From the NCBI GenBank assembly GCA_900314925.1, contig OMXC01000009.1, forward strand, positions 86,847-150,846: a DNA stretch of 64,000 nt, in the 5' to 3' direction. Shown here piece after piece: positions 1-8,225 of the stretch. Every line of letters starts with the position of its first letter. The stretch's first letter is position 1. The DNA is from an uncultured Bacteroidales bacterium. Lineage in GTDB: Bacteria > Bacteroidota > Bacteroidia > Bacteroidales > P3. Position numbers and translations under genes: made by a program. A model generated the notes under the pieces. It was not told the DNA's origin, searched no databases, and was given only the letters and a program-made list of their open reading frames with translations.

Positions 1-370
1 CGTTCTCGACGTCGCTGCGCTTGCTGTTTATCTTGGCCTCTTTGGCCTGCATCCACTCGTTGAAGCGGACGTCGGCCTGCTCCTGGCTGATGGCACCTTT
101 CTCGACGCCAATCTGGAGGTGGCGGCGGAGGAGGACACCCTTGTAGGAGAGTATGCGACGTGCGGTGTCGCTGGGTTGGGCGCCATTCTTGACCCATTCG
201 ACAGCACGGTCGAAGTTGAGGTCGATGGTGGCGGGGTTGGTCAGCGGATTGTAGGTGCCAAGCTTCTCGATAAATTTACCATCGCGAGGTGCACGACCAT
301 CCGCAACAACGATATGGTAGAAAGGCTGGTTCTTTTTACCATGGCGCTGAAGTCTAATTCTTGCTGGCAT
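1..370 (-). CDS. rpsP: 30S ribosomal protein S16, 3' part outside window
   Basis: Translation of the minus strand from the ATG at 370-368 begins MPARIRLQRHGKKNQPFY and continues through VVADGRAPRDGKFIEKLG and YNPLTNP, the conserved N-terminal signature of ribosomal protein S16, a small-subunit protein bound near the 5' domain of 16S rRNA. About 123 codons are visible before the window edge, longer than the E. coli protein (82 residues), because Bacteroidota S16 proteins carry a C-terminal extension; the extension here is charged (Lys/Glu rich). The gene runs out of the window at base 1 without a stop. A phylum-type promoter lies about 55 bases upstream. Confidence 0.96.
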   Translation of the reverse strand, partial: MPARIRLQRHGKKNQPFYHIVVADGRAPRDGKFIEKLGTYNPLTNPATIDLNFDRAVEWVKNGAQPSDTARRILSYKGVLLRRHLQIGVEKGAISQEQADVRFNEWMQAKEAKINSKRSDVEN

Positions 371-423
371 AATTGTTTGATTTTAAATTGTTTGTTGATA
401 ATTGTTGTTTTGTTAACAGATTG

Positions 424-431
424 CAAAGATA
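424..431 (-). promoter_or_regulatory. -7 element (TATCTTTG) for rpsP
   Basis: On the minus strand the sequence reads TATCTTTG, an exact fit to the Bacteroidota -7 consensus TAnnTTTG. It lies 54 bases before the rpsP start codon. A matching TTTG -33 box is not obvious. Confidence 0.65.
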
Positions 432-548
432 CAACTTTTTCCGAAACTGGAGAAATTTTTTTTGATGAAATGTGTTTTTGTGGTGGTTCCGACCCGTAAG
501 GCGGCAGTTTGGACTTAGGTGTTATGGGTCGGTTTTGCATGGGGTGTT

Positions 549-581
549 GTAGCCGTTTAGTAGCCGTTTAGTAGCCGTTTA
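549..581. repeat. Three tandem copies of an 11-bp unit
   Basis: GTAGCCGTTTA is repeated exactly three times (549-559, 560-570, 571-581). The same unit, reverse-complemented and partly diverged, recurs three times at 40641-40673. Confidence 0.9.
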
Positions 582-691
582 GGACGGGTTTAGGTGTGGT
601 TGATATTGTGAGGCGATGGAGCTGCGGGTCTTTTTTGTGGAGGTTGGATGGCGGGTCGGGATGGATTTGGTGGAGTGTGGTGGCGATTTTT

Positions 692-722
692 TTTGTCAGG
701 TCGGAAAAAATGTGTATCTTTG
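692..722 (+). promoter_or_regulatory. Bacteroidota promoter (TTTG-19-TATCTTTG)
   Basis: TTTG at 692-695 and TATCTTTG at 715-722 are separated by 19 bases, the classic spacing for the primary sigma factor of this phylum. Transcription would start near 729 and read the secreted-protein gene at 744. Confidence 0.8.
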
Positions 723-743
723 CATTTTAAAATATTATGCTAT

Positions 744-2216
744 ATGAGAAAGAGTGTGTTGTTGTTCACGATGATATGCGTTGCCGTGTGTGGCCTGCAG
801 GCCCAGCAGCGGATAGAGGTGCAGAAGAACCTTGAGGGCAAGAAGCTGGATGCCGCCTTTGTGCGCGAGGCTAAATACCTCGGGCAGTATGACGGGCTGT
901 ATTGCTTTGTCGGCGACGGCCACAAGCACCGCAAGCGTTTGGTGCTTGTGGACCACAATATGGAGCCGCTGCGTGTGATGGAGCTCCCTGAGAGCAGCGC
1001 GAACTGCGATGTGATGGCCGGCAGCATCAGCGGCAACACGGTGAGCATGCTGCTTGTCGACAACGACCCGCGCGGCACGGCGCTGGTGTTCAGGGGCAGC
1101 TACGACCTCGACAGCATGCGTCCGGCGGATGGCGGCCGCGGCCTTGAGCTGCTGGATTCCGTCAGTTTCGGCCGCCACGACCGCTGCCTGGTGTGGGCCG
1201 GCACGTCGCCCAATGCGGTGCATAACGCCATGGTGCTCATCGTGGAGTATACGGAGCGCAAGCAGTATTCGGCCCACGCTGTGCTTTTCGACGCGCAGAT
1301 GAGGGAGGTGTGGCACTATGACTACGCCATGGGTTCGATGAACGACCTGCATGTCACCGACGAGGGTTCTATAGTGACGCTCGGCTACGACCGCGAGGGC
1401 GAGGAGACGCATCTTGTGTTCAACATCATGGATTCGAAGCGCGGCGACACTTACGACGCCGTCATCAAGTGCGACCCGATACGCGAGCTGAAGCTTGCCG
1501 GCGTGCTGGGCACGCATATCATGGCCGTCGGTTTGTTCAACCCGTGGGAGTCGACCACGGGCGATGATGTGTGCGGCGGTGTCGTAGGCATGTCGTTCGA
1601 CATGGATTCCGTGGTGCTCACGGGCTTTACGATGCGGCCTTTCCAGAACGAGGACATCAATGTGCTGTACAACAAGAAGACCAAGAAGGTGCAGCGAGAC
1701 CAGGAGGTGGATCTGGTGTCGGTAGTGGGCAGCGTGATGACCTCCGAGGGCGCTGTGGTCGCCGTGGGGCGCAACTTCCGTCGCGAGAATATCGAGGACA
1801 ACGGGAGTGTGTCCTATTCCTTCCACCGCGTGGGTCTGCACCTGGTGTCGATAGACACGCTGGGGCGTGTGCGCTGGGCGCGCAACGTGAGGCGCAACGA
1901 CATGCAGAAGAAGCGCGACGAGATGCTCAATGTGTCGCTGATGTACAGCGACGGCCGCACATACATCGTCAAGTCGGAGCACGCCAAGTATCCGGCTATA
2001 TACGACATCGCCAAGGATGCCAGGGAGTACCGTGTCGGCACCAAGGGCAACCTGGTGGCATACAGCATAGACGGCGCCGGCAATGTGGAGAAGGGTGTGC
2101 TTGAGAAGAAGACGCCTTACGCTTTCGTGCGCGGCATGGTGCGCGCCGACGGCGCCATGGCGCTGTACACGCAGGACGGCAGCCGCACGAGGCTGGTGGA
2201 GTTGAGGGTGAAATGA
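744..2216 (+). CDS. Secreted protein of unknown function
   Basis: A 490-residue protein that I do not recognise. The start at 744 was chosen because it begins a clear signal peptide (MRKSVLLFTMICVAVCGLQA, then QQ) and lies 22 bases after a strong -7 element; the frame is open further upstream, but any earlier start would lie upstream of the promoter. The mature part has no cysteine cluster or catalytic motif I can name. It is rich in short beta-like segments (LVLVDHNMEPLRVMELPES, VVAVGRNFRRE, MYSDGRTYIVKSEH) of the kind found in propeller-like repeats, which is only a guess. It is followed 17 bases later by uvrA on the same strand, so the two may be co-transcribed. Confidence 0.75.
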   Translation: MRKSVLLFTMICVAVCGLQAQQRIEVQKNLEGKKLDAAFVREAKYLGQYDGLYCFVGDGHKHRKRLVLVDHNMEPLRVMELPESSANCDVMAGSISGNTVSMLLVDNDPRGTALVFRGSYDLDSMRPADGGRGLELLDSVSFGRHDRCLVWAGTSPNAVHNAMVLIVEYTERKQYSAHAVLFDAQMREVWHYDYAMGSMNDLHVTDEGSIVTLGYDREGEETHLVFNIMDSKRGDTYDAVIKCDPIRELKLAGVLGTHIMAVGLFNPWESTTGDDVCGGVVGMSFDMDSVVLTGFTMRPFQNEDINVLYNKKTKKVQRDQEVDLVSVVGSVMTSEGAVVAVGRNFRRENIEDNGSVSYSFHRVGLHLVSIDTLGRVRWARNVRRNDMQKKRDEMLNVSLMYSDGRTYIVKSEHAKYPAIYDIAKDAREYRVGTKGNLVAYSIDGAGNVEKGVLEKKTPYAFVRGMVRADGAMALYTQDGSRTRLVELRVK

Positions 2217-2233
2217 CAAGCTGGCGGTGAGTT

Positions 2234-5008
2234 ATGGATATAGAGATCAAGGGTGCGAGGGCCAATAACCTGAAGAATATAGACGTCACGTTGCCGCAGG
2301 GCAAGCTTGTGGTGGTGACGGGATTGAGCGGCAGCGGCAAGTCGAGCCTCGCCTTCGACACGCTCTTTGCCGAAGGGCAGCGGCGCTACGTGGAGAGCAT
2401 GAGCTCCTACGCGCGCCAGTTTCTGGGCCGCATGTCGAAGCCCGATGTGGATTACATACACGGGCTGGCGCCGGCGGTGGCCATAGAGCAGAAGGTGAAC
2501 ACCGGCAACCCGCGCTCTACGGTGGGCACGCAGACGGAGATTTACGAGTATCTGAAGCTGATGTACGCCAGGGTGGGGCACACCTTCTCGCCGGTGAGCG
2601 GCGTGGAGGTGAAGCGCCACTCGGTGAGCGACGTGGTCGACTATATAGAGTCTTTCGCCGACGGCACGCGTGTGATGATACTGTCGCCGCTGGCCGGCAG
2701 CAAGGAGCGTCCGCTCGAGAGCCAGATAAAGATACTGCACCAGGAGGGCTACCAGCGTGTCATGGTCAAGGGCACGGTGGTGCGCATAGAAGACCTCGAC
2801 ACCGTGAAGCTGGAGGGGGATGTGCGGCTGGTGATAGACCGCGTGGAGGTGCGCCGCGGCGACGACGGGCAGGGCGCCCGTGTGGCCGAGAGCGTGCAGA
2901 GCGCCTTCTTCGAGGGGCGTGGCGAGTGCGTGGTGTCGGCCGACGGCCGGGAAGCCGTCTTCAGCAACCGCTTCGAGGCCGACGGCATCACCTTCGAGAA
3001 GCCCAACCCAAACTTTTTCTCCTTCAACAACCCCTATGGCGCCTGCCCCACCTGCCAGGGTTACGGCAGCGTGATAGGCATCGACGAGAACCTCGTGGTG
3101 CCCAACAAGAGCCGCTCGGTGTACGACAACGCCATCGTCTGCTGGAACGGCGACAAGATGCAGGAGGTGAAACGCGAGTTTGTGCGCCACGCGGCGGTGA
3201 TAGATTTCCCGATACACAAGCCATACTACGAACTCAGCGAGGAGCAGAAGGACGTGCTGTGGCACGGCGACGGCACGTGGGAGGGCATCGATGGCTTCTT
3301 CCGCTGGCTGGAGAGCCAGGCCTACAAGATACAATACCGCGTCATGCTGTCGCGCTACCGTGGCCGCACGGTGTGCCCCGAATGCCGCGGACGGCGGCTG
3401 CGCAAGGATGCCGACTATGTGAAGGTTGGCGGCCGCAGCATCAGCGAGGTGGTGGCGATGCCCGTCACCGAGGTCAGGGAGTGGCTCGAGGGCCTCGCCG
3501 GCCAGTTGACGCCGGCCGAGCTAAAGGCTACCGAGCGGCTGCGCACCGAGCTGCGCAACCGTGTGGGCTACCTGCTCGACGTGGGCCTCGGCTACCTCAC
3601 GCTCAACCGCGAGAGCCGCAGCCTCAGCGGCGGCGAGAGCCAGAGGATAAACCTGGCCACGTCGCTGGGGTCGTCGCTGGTGGGGTCGATGTACATACTC
3701 GACGAGCCGTCGATAGGGCTGCACAGCCGCGACACCGAGCGCCTGATAGGAGTGCTCAAGCAGCTGCGCGACCTCGGCAACACGGTGATCGTCGTGGAGC
3801 ACGACGAGGACATCATACGGTCTGCCGACTACCTCATAGACATAGGCCCCGGGGCGGGGCGCCTGGGCGGCGAGGTCGTCTTCGCCGGCAAGCCGTCGGC
3901 CCTGAAAGAGGCCAAAAACTCGCTCACGGCCGACTATATACTTGGCCGCAAGACCATCCCCGTGCCCGCCGAGCGGCGCAAGTGGCGCGACAGGATAAGC
4001 ATACACGGTGCCTACGCCAACAACCTCAAGCGCGTGGATGTGGACATACCGCTCGGCGTGCTGACGGTGGTCACCGGCGTCAGCGGCAGCGGCAAGAGCA
4101 CGCTGATACGCCAGGTGCTGTATGACGTGATGCAGCGCCGCATGGACGGCAACAGCGACTATGTGGGCTCGTGTGTGGCGCTCGACGGCGACGTGAACCG
4201 CGTGTCGGCGGTGGAGCTCGTCGACCAGAACCCCATAGGACGCTCCACGCGCAGCAATCCGGCCACGTACATGAAGGTTTTCGACGAGGTGCGCAACCTC
4301 TACGCGCAGCAGCCGTTGGCAAAGGCCCGCGGCTACAAGAGCGGCTTCTTCTCCTTCAACGTCGAGGGCGGCCGCTGCGACGCCTGCGAGGGCGAGGGCT
4401 ACGTCACGGTGAGCATGCAGTTCATGAGCGACGTGCACCTGCTCTGCGAGGAGTGCCACGGGAGCCGCTACAAGGATGAAGCCCTCGAGGTGCTCTACAA
4501 GGGCAAGAACATAAGCGAGATACTCGACATGACTGTGGACCAGGCGCTCGACTTCTTCGACGACGACGAGACGCGCAGCATCTACAGCCGCCTGAAGCCG
4601 CTGCAGGATGTGGGCCTCGGGTACCTCAAGCTGGGGCAGTCGAGCAGCTCGCTCAGCGGTGGCGAGGCTCAGCGCATCAAGCTGGCGGCATACCTTGTCA
4701 AGGGCAATGCCGAAGACAAGCCGATGCTGTTCATCTTCGACGAACCCTCCACAGGTCTGCATTTCCACGACATACGCAAGCTGCTGGCGGCCTTCGACCG
4801 TCTTATCGAGCGTGGCCACAGCATCGTCGTCATCGAGCACCATCACGACATCATCAAGTGCGCCGACTGGGTCATAGACCTCGGCCCCGAGGGCGGCGAC
4901 GGCGGTGGCAACGTGGTCTTCGCCGGCACACCGGAAGGGCTGGCCAAATGCAAGGGGTCTTACACCGCACGTTGTCTCAAACTGGACAATAAAGGCAAAA
5001 AGAAATAG
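2234..5008 (+). CDS. uvrA: Excinuclease ABC subunit A
   Basis: UvrA is the damage-recognising ATPase of nucleotide excision repair; it loads UvrB on distorted DNA. The 924 residues match the family (about 940). The first Walker A, GLSGSGKSS, lies at about residues 30-38, the second, GVSGSGKST, at about 615-623. ABC signatures LSGGESQRI (about 465) and LSGGEAQRI (about 805) are both present. Zinc-type cysteine pairs are seen as CPTCQGYG, CPECRGRRL, CDACEGEG and CEECHG. The UvrB-contact region reads SPVSGVEV where many bacteria have a further CxxC-type motif; I believe this is usual in Bacteroidota. The next gene starts 4 bases after the stop. Confidence 0.98.
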   Translation: MDIEIKGARANNLKNIDVTLPQGKLVVVTGLSGSGKSSLAFDTLFAEGQRRYVESMSSYARQFLGRMSKPDVDYIHGLAPAVAIEQKVNTGNPRSTVGTQTEIYEYLKLMYARVGHTFSPVSGVEVKRHSVSDVVDYIESFADGTRVMILSPLAGSKERPLESQIKILHQEGYQRVMVKGTVVRIEDLDTVKLEGDVRLVIDRVEVRRGDDGQGARVAESVQSAFFEGRGECVVSADGREAVFSNRFEADGITFEKPNPNFFSFNNPYGACPTCQGYGSVIGIDENLVVPNKSRSVYDNAIVCWNGDKMQEVKREFVRHAAVIDFPIHKPYYELSEEQKDVLWHGDGTWEGIDGFFRWLESQAYKIQYRVMLSRYRGRTVCPECRGRRLRKDADYVKVGGRSISEVVAMPVTEVREWLEGLAGQLTPAELKATERLRTELRNRVGYLLDVGLGYLTLNRESRSLSGGESQRINLATSLGSSLVGSMYILDEPSIGLHSRDTERLIGVLKQLRDLGNTVIVVEHDEDIIRSADYLIDIGPGAGRLGGEVVFAGKPSALKEAKNSLTADYILGRKTIPVPAERRKWRDRISIHGAYANNLKRVDVDIPLGVLTVVTGVSGSGKSTLIRQVLYDVMQRRMDGNSDYVGSCVALDGDVNRVSAVELVDQNPIGRSTRSNPATYMKVFDEVRNLYAQQPLAKARGYKSGFFSFNVEGGRCDACEGEGYVTVSMQFMSDVHLLCEECHGSRYKDEALEVLYKGKNISEILDMTVDQALDFFDDDETRSIYSRLKPLQDVGLGYLKLGQSSSSLSGGEAQRIKLAAYLVKGNAEDKPMLFIFDEPSTGLHFHDIRKLLAAFDRLIERGHSIVVIEHHHDIIKCADWVIDLGPEGGDGGGNVVFAGTPEGLAKCKGSYTARCLKLDNKGKKK

Positions 5009-5012
5009 CTTT

Positions 5013-5516
5013 ATGGAGAAATACATCAAGACAATACGCCGGTCGGCAAACACGGGCCTCTGGGTCTCCGTCGGGGCGGTCATCGTGTCGGCATTCTTCA
5101 CACTCGTGTGCCATTACAGGTTTTACGCGTCGCAGTACACGACGCGCTGGATGCTTGTGGCAGGCAGCGTGCTGGCTGTGCTGGCCATGAGCATGGCCCT
5201 GCTGGTCATACGCAAGCAGATACCCGCCTTGCGGCAAGCCGACACGCTGGAGGCCAAGCTGCGTGGCTACGCGCAGCACATACGCTCGCTCTATCTGTCG
5301 ATGATGGTGGTTGTGGTGCTCATTTGCGCCTTCATGGTGCTCTCTTCGCAAAACGTGCTGCTCATGCTTGCCATGGTGGCCACGCTGATGCTCTTTCTGG
5401 CATACCCCAACATCTACCGCATGAAGGTGGAGCTCGGCCTCGACGACGACGAGATGAAGATGCTTTTCGGTGACCGTTATATCCCTGACGGCAAGGAGAA
5501 CGATGACAAAGAATGA
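5013..5516 (+). CDS. Small integral membrane protein
   Basis: A 167-residue protein with about four membrane segments (roughly residues 14-34, 43-62, 89-108 and 112-129) and a charged C-terminus (LGLDDDEMKMLFGDRY). The start MEKYIKTIRR is chosen because it follows the uvrA stop by 4 bases; longer readings of the frame would overlap uvrA. It overlaps the start of mnmE by 14 bases, so the three genes look translationally coupled. I cannot assign a family or function. Confidence 0.75.
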   Translation: MEKYIKTIRRSANTGLWVSVGAVIVSAFFTLVCHYRFYASQYTTRWMLVAGSVLAVLAMSMALLVIRKQIPALRQADTLEAKLRGYAQHIRSLYLSMMVVVVLICAFMVLSSQNVLLMLAMVATLMLFLAYPNIYRMKVELGLDDDEMKMLFGDRYIPDGKENDDKE

Positions 5517-6807
5517 CACCATAGTCGCCGTTTCCACCCCTGCCGGCGTCGGCGGCATCGCCGTGGTGCGTGCCAGCGGCGCCGACGCGCTGCCCTTTGC
5601 GCTCAAGCACCTCGCTGTGCCGGCCCTCAAGGCTCGCCGCGCCACATACTGCCGCTTCGACGACCTCGACGATGTTGTGGCGGTGTACTACCCCAAGGGC
5701 TACACCGGTGAGCCCACCGTTGAGATATCCTGCCACGGGTCGCTGTATGTGCAGCAGGCTGTGCTGCAGGCGCTCGTCGACGATGGTGCACGTATGGCCG
5801 GGCCGGGCGAGTTCACCATGCGCGCCTTCAGCAATGGGCGTCTCAACCTGTCGCAGGCTGAAGCGGTGGCCGACCTCATCGACGCCGTCACCCCGCAGCA
5901 GCACCGCCTCGCCGTCAGCCAGCTGCGTGGCAGCTATGCCGCCAAACTCAAGGAGTTGCGTCAGCAGCTGCTCGACCTCACGTCGCTCATGGAGCTGGAG
6001 CTTGACTTCAGCCAGGAGGACGTGGAGTTCGCCGACCGCACGGAGCTGCGCCGCCTGCTTTCCACCCTGCACACACAGCTCGCCACGCTGATAGCCTCTT
6101 TCCGTATAGGCAACGCTTTGAAGCGCGGCATACCGGTGGCCATTGTCGGCAAGCCCAATGCCGGCAAGTCGTCGCTCCTCAACGCCTTGCTGGGCGACGA
6201 GCGCGCCATCGTCAGCGACGTGCCGGGTACTACGCGCGACACCGTGGAGGAATTCCTTACAATAGGCAACCTCACCTTCCGCTTCATAGACACGGCGGGC
6301 CTGCGTAGCAGCAGCGACACCGTCGAGGCTATGGGCATAGAGCGTAGCCGCAAGGCTATCGCCGACGCCGACATCGTGCTCTATGTGCATGACCTCACGC
6401 AGCCCTTCTCGCACGACGACCTCGCGTCTCTGCCCGTCGGCGGCAAGCACCTGATACTTGTCGGCAACAAGAGCGACCTCGCCGGCACGGTGCTTCCCGA
6501 AGGGTTTGTGGCCATATCGGCCAAGGATGGCAAGGGGCTCGACGGGCTCAGGGAAGCCATGCTCGCTGCCGTGGAGCCGCAAGCCATGCAGCAGGTGCTC
6601 CTCGCCAATCCGCGCCACCATGAGGCCCTCATGCGCGTGCAGCAAGCCCTCATGCAGGTGTCGCAAGGCCTTGAGGCCGGCATCCCTGCCGACCTCCTCG
6701 CCGTGGACCTCCGCGACGCTCTGTACCATCTCGGCTCTATAACCGGCGAAGTGGTGTCTGACGACATCCTCGACAACATATTCTCTCGCTTTTGCATCGG
6801 TAAATAA
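5503..6807 (+). CDS. mnmE: tRNA modification GTPase MnmE
   Basis: MnmE, with MnmG, installs the 5-carboxymethylaminomethyl group on wobble U34 of certain tRNAs. The 434-residue protein opens with the conserved DTIVAVSTPAGVGGIAVVR, has the folate-binding N-domain (PGEFTMRAFSNGRLNLSQAEA), a G domain inserted in the helical domain with G1 GKPNAGKSS at about 216-224, G3 DTAG and G4 NKSD, and ends with the invariant CIGK carrying the catalytic cysteine. The start at 5503 fits the family; the frame is open 33 bases further upstream, but that would only add unconserved residues. It overlaps the preceding membrane-protein gene by 14 bases. Confidence 0.98.
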   Translation: MTKNDTIVAVSTPAGVGGIAVVRASGADALPFALKHLAVPALKARRATYCRFDDLDDVVAVYYPKGYTGEPTVEISCHGSLYVQQAVLQALVDDGARMAGPGEFTMRAFSNGRLNLSQAEAVADLIDAVTPQQHRLAVSQLRGSYAAKLKELRQQLLDLTSLMELELDFSQEDVEFADRTELRRLLSTLHTQLATLIASFRIGNALKRGIPVAIVGKPNAGKSSLLNALLGDERAIVSDVPGTTRDTVEEFLTIGNLTFRFIDTAGLRSSSDTVEAMGIERSRKAIADADIVLYVHDLTQPFSHDDLASLPVGGKHLILVGNKSDLAGTVLPEGFVAISAKDGKGLDGLREAMLAAVEPQAMQQVLLANPRHHEALMRVQQALMQVSQGLEAGIPADLLAVDLRDALYHLGSITGEVVSDDILDNIFSRFCIGK

Positions 6808-6816
6808 TCTATCGTC

Positions 6817-8217
6817 ATGAAAAGAATAGCAATAATCACACTCCTCTTTATCCCGCTCCTGGCTGTGGCAAAGCCGGGCTACAAGATCACCCTGCACGTC
6901 GACGGCTGCAAGGACAGCGCCGTTCTCATGGGCTACTATATGGCAGAGGAGCGCTATGTGGTAGACACGGCCTACAACAACGGCCGTGGCAAGTTCGTCT
7001 TCAAGGGCGACGAAGAGCTCCTCCCCGGGCTCTACTTCTTCACCAACAACGTAGACCGCTTCGTGGAGTTCGCCGTCTACAACGAGAAGCCCAACTTCAC
7101 CTTCCGCACCGACCACCGCAACTGGACGACGAACATGACTGTCAAGGGGTCGTACCAGAACGAGGTGCTGTACAGCTATCAGCGTGCCAGCGACCATTTC
7201 TACAAGGAGATGCTTGCCGCCAAGAACTCCATGGATTCCGCCGACTTCGCCGTCGCCCTGAAGCGCATCACGGAGAGCATGGACAGCCTCAGACTCGCGC
7301 TCTACAACGACCACCCCGACGCCATGGTGGCCAAGATGATACACGCCACCACCGTGGTCGAGGACGAGGTGCCCACAACGCACCCCGATGGCACACCGCT
7401 TTCGCAGCGTGAACGTTACGACTACCTCATGGCGCACTACTTTGACTACATGCCGCTCGACGACAACTTCATCATCCGCACCCCAAAGGAGATATTCTTC
7501 CGCCACTACAACGACTACACCGACAAGTACATGCGCGGTCTTCCGCCGGACAAGATATGCCCGCTGCTCGACACCATCATCGACCGCGCCGAGCCGGCTC
7601 CAGAGGTCTACCGCTGGCTAATCAACAACCTCACGGAGAAGTATCTGCAGTCCAACATAATGGTCTACGACGAGGTCTATGTGCACCTCGTGCTGCGCTA
7701 TTTCGCCACCGGCAAGGTCACGTGGCTCTCTCCGTCGGCCATAGACATGAACGTGGAGCGCGCCACCAAGTGGGAGCGTCTGCTTGTCGGCCGCGAGGCC
7801 CCCGAGCTGATACTCTTCGACACCCTCCGCCGCGCCCATTCGCTGCACCACATGCCCGGAAGTTACACGCTGCTGCTCTTCTGGAGCCCCACCTGCGGCC
7901 ACTGCCGCGAGGTGATACCGGCTCTCTACAAGGTCTTCAACGAGGTGGCCGACTCGCTCGACATGACGGCTTTCGCCATACTCACAGAACCCGACGAAGG
8001 CACGCTGGTCAAGTGGAAGAAGTTCCTCGCCGACCACGACATGACCAACCCGCGATGGGTGAACCTCAACGGTGCAGAAGCCAATGTCGACTGGCGCGAG
8101 GTCTACGACGTCGAGACCACCCCGCAGGTATACCTCGTCAGCAACAAGGACCACCGCTTCCTTGCCAAGAAGCTCAACGCGCAGCTTTTATCGGAGATTT
8201 GCAAGACACTTAAATAA
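6817..8217 (+). CDS. Thioredoxin-like protein (DUF4369/DUF5106 type)
   Basis: A 466-residue exported protein with signal peptide MKRIAIITLLFIPLLAVA. The N-terminal part (YKITLHVDGCKDSAVLMGYY) looks like the DUF4369 beta domain common at the start of Bacteroidota thiol oxidoreductases. The middle (FRHYNDYTDKYMRGLPPDKI) resembles DUF5106. The C-terminal domain is a thioredoxin fold with redox motif CGHC at about residues 360-363 (LLFWSPTCGHCREVIP) and a cis-proline in TTPQVYLV. It probably reduces or isomerises disulfides in the periplasm. It sits 9 bases after mnmE and 8 bases before the M3 peptidase gene, so it is likely in the same transcript. Confidence 0.88.
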   Translation: MKRIAIITLLFIPLLAVAKPGYKITLHVDGCKDSAVLMGYYMAEERYVVDTAYNNGRGKFVFKGDEELLPGLYFFTNNVDRFVEFAVYNEKPNFTFRTDHRNWTTNMTVKGSYQNEVLYSYQRASDHFYKEMLAAKNSMDSADFAVALKRITESMDSLRLALYNDHPDAMVAKMIHATTVVEDEVPTTHPDGTPLSQRERYDYLMAHYFDYMPLDDNFIIRTPKEIFFRHYNDYTDKYMRGLPPDKICPLLDTIIDRAEPAPEVYRWLINNLTEKYLQSNIMVYDEVYVHLVLRYFATGKVTWLSPSAIDMNVERATKWERLLVGREAPELILFDTLRRAHSLHHMPGSYTLLLFWSPTCGHCREVIPALYKVFNEVADSLDMTAFAILTEPDEGTLVKWKKFLADHDMTNPRWVNLNGAEANVDWREVYDVETTPQVYLVSNKDHRFLAKKLNAQLLSEICKTLK

Positions 8218-8225
8218 TATCATAA

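Larger units (their letters stand above)
371..743. other. Intergenic region between divergent genes
   Basis: This 373-base divergent spacer holds no credible gene. It contains the rpsP promoter, a hairpin with 7-bp arms (CCGACCC at 489-495, GGGTCGG at 526-532, followed by TTTT), three tandem copies of an 11-bp unit (549-581) and the promoter of the next gene (692-722). Confidence 0.6.

Noticed and set aside
735..2219. Long open minus-strand frame opposite the first secreted-protein gene
   Set aside because: It reads His/Val/Arg-rich nonsense, while the plus strand has promoter, signal peptide and proper stop.
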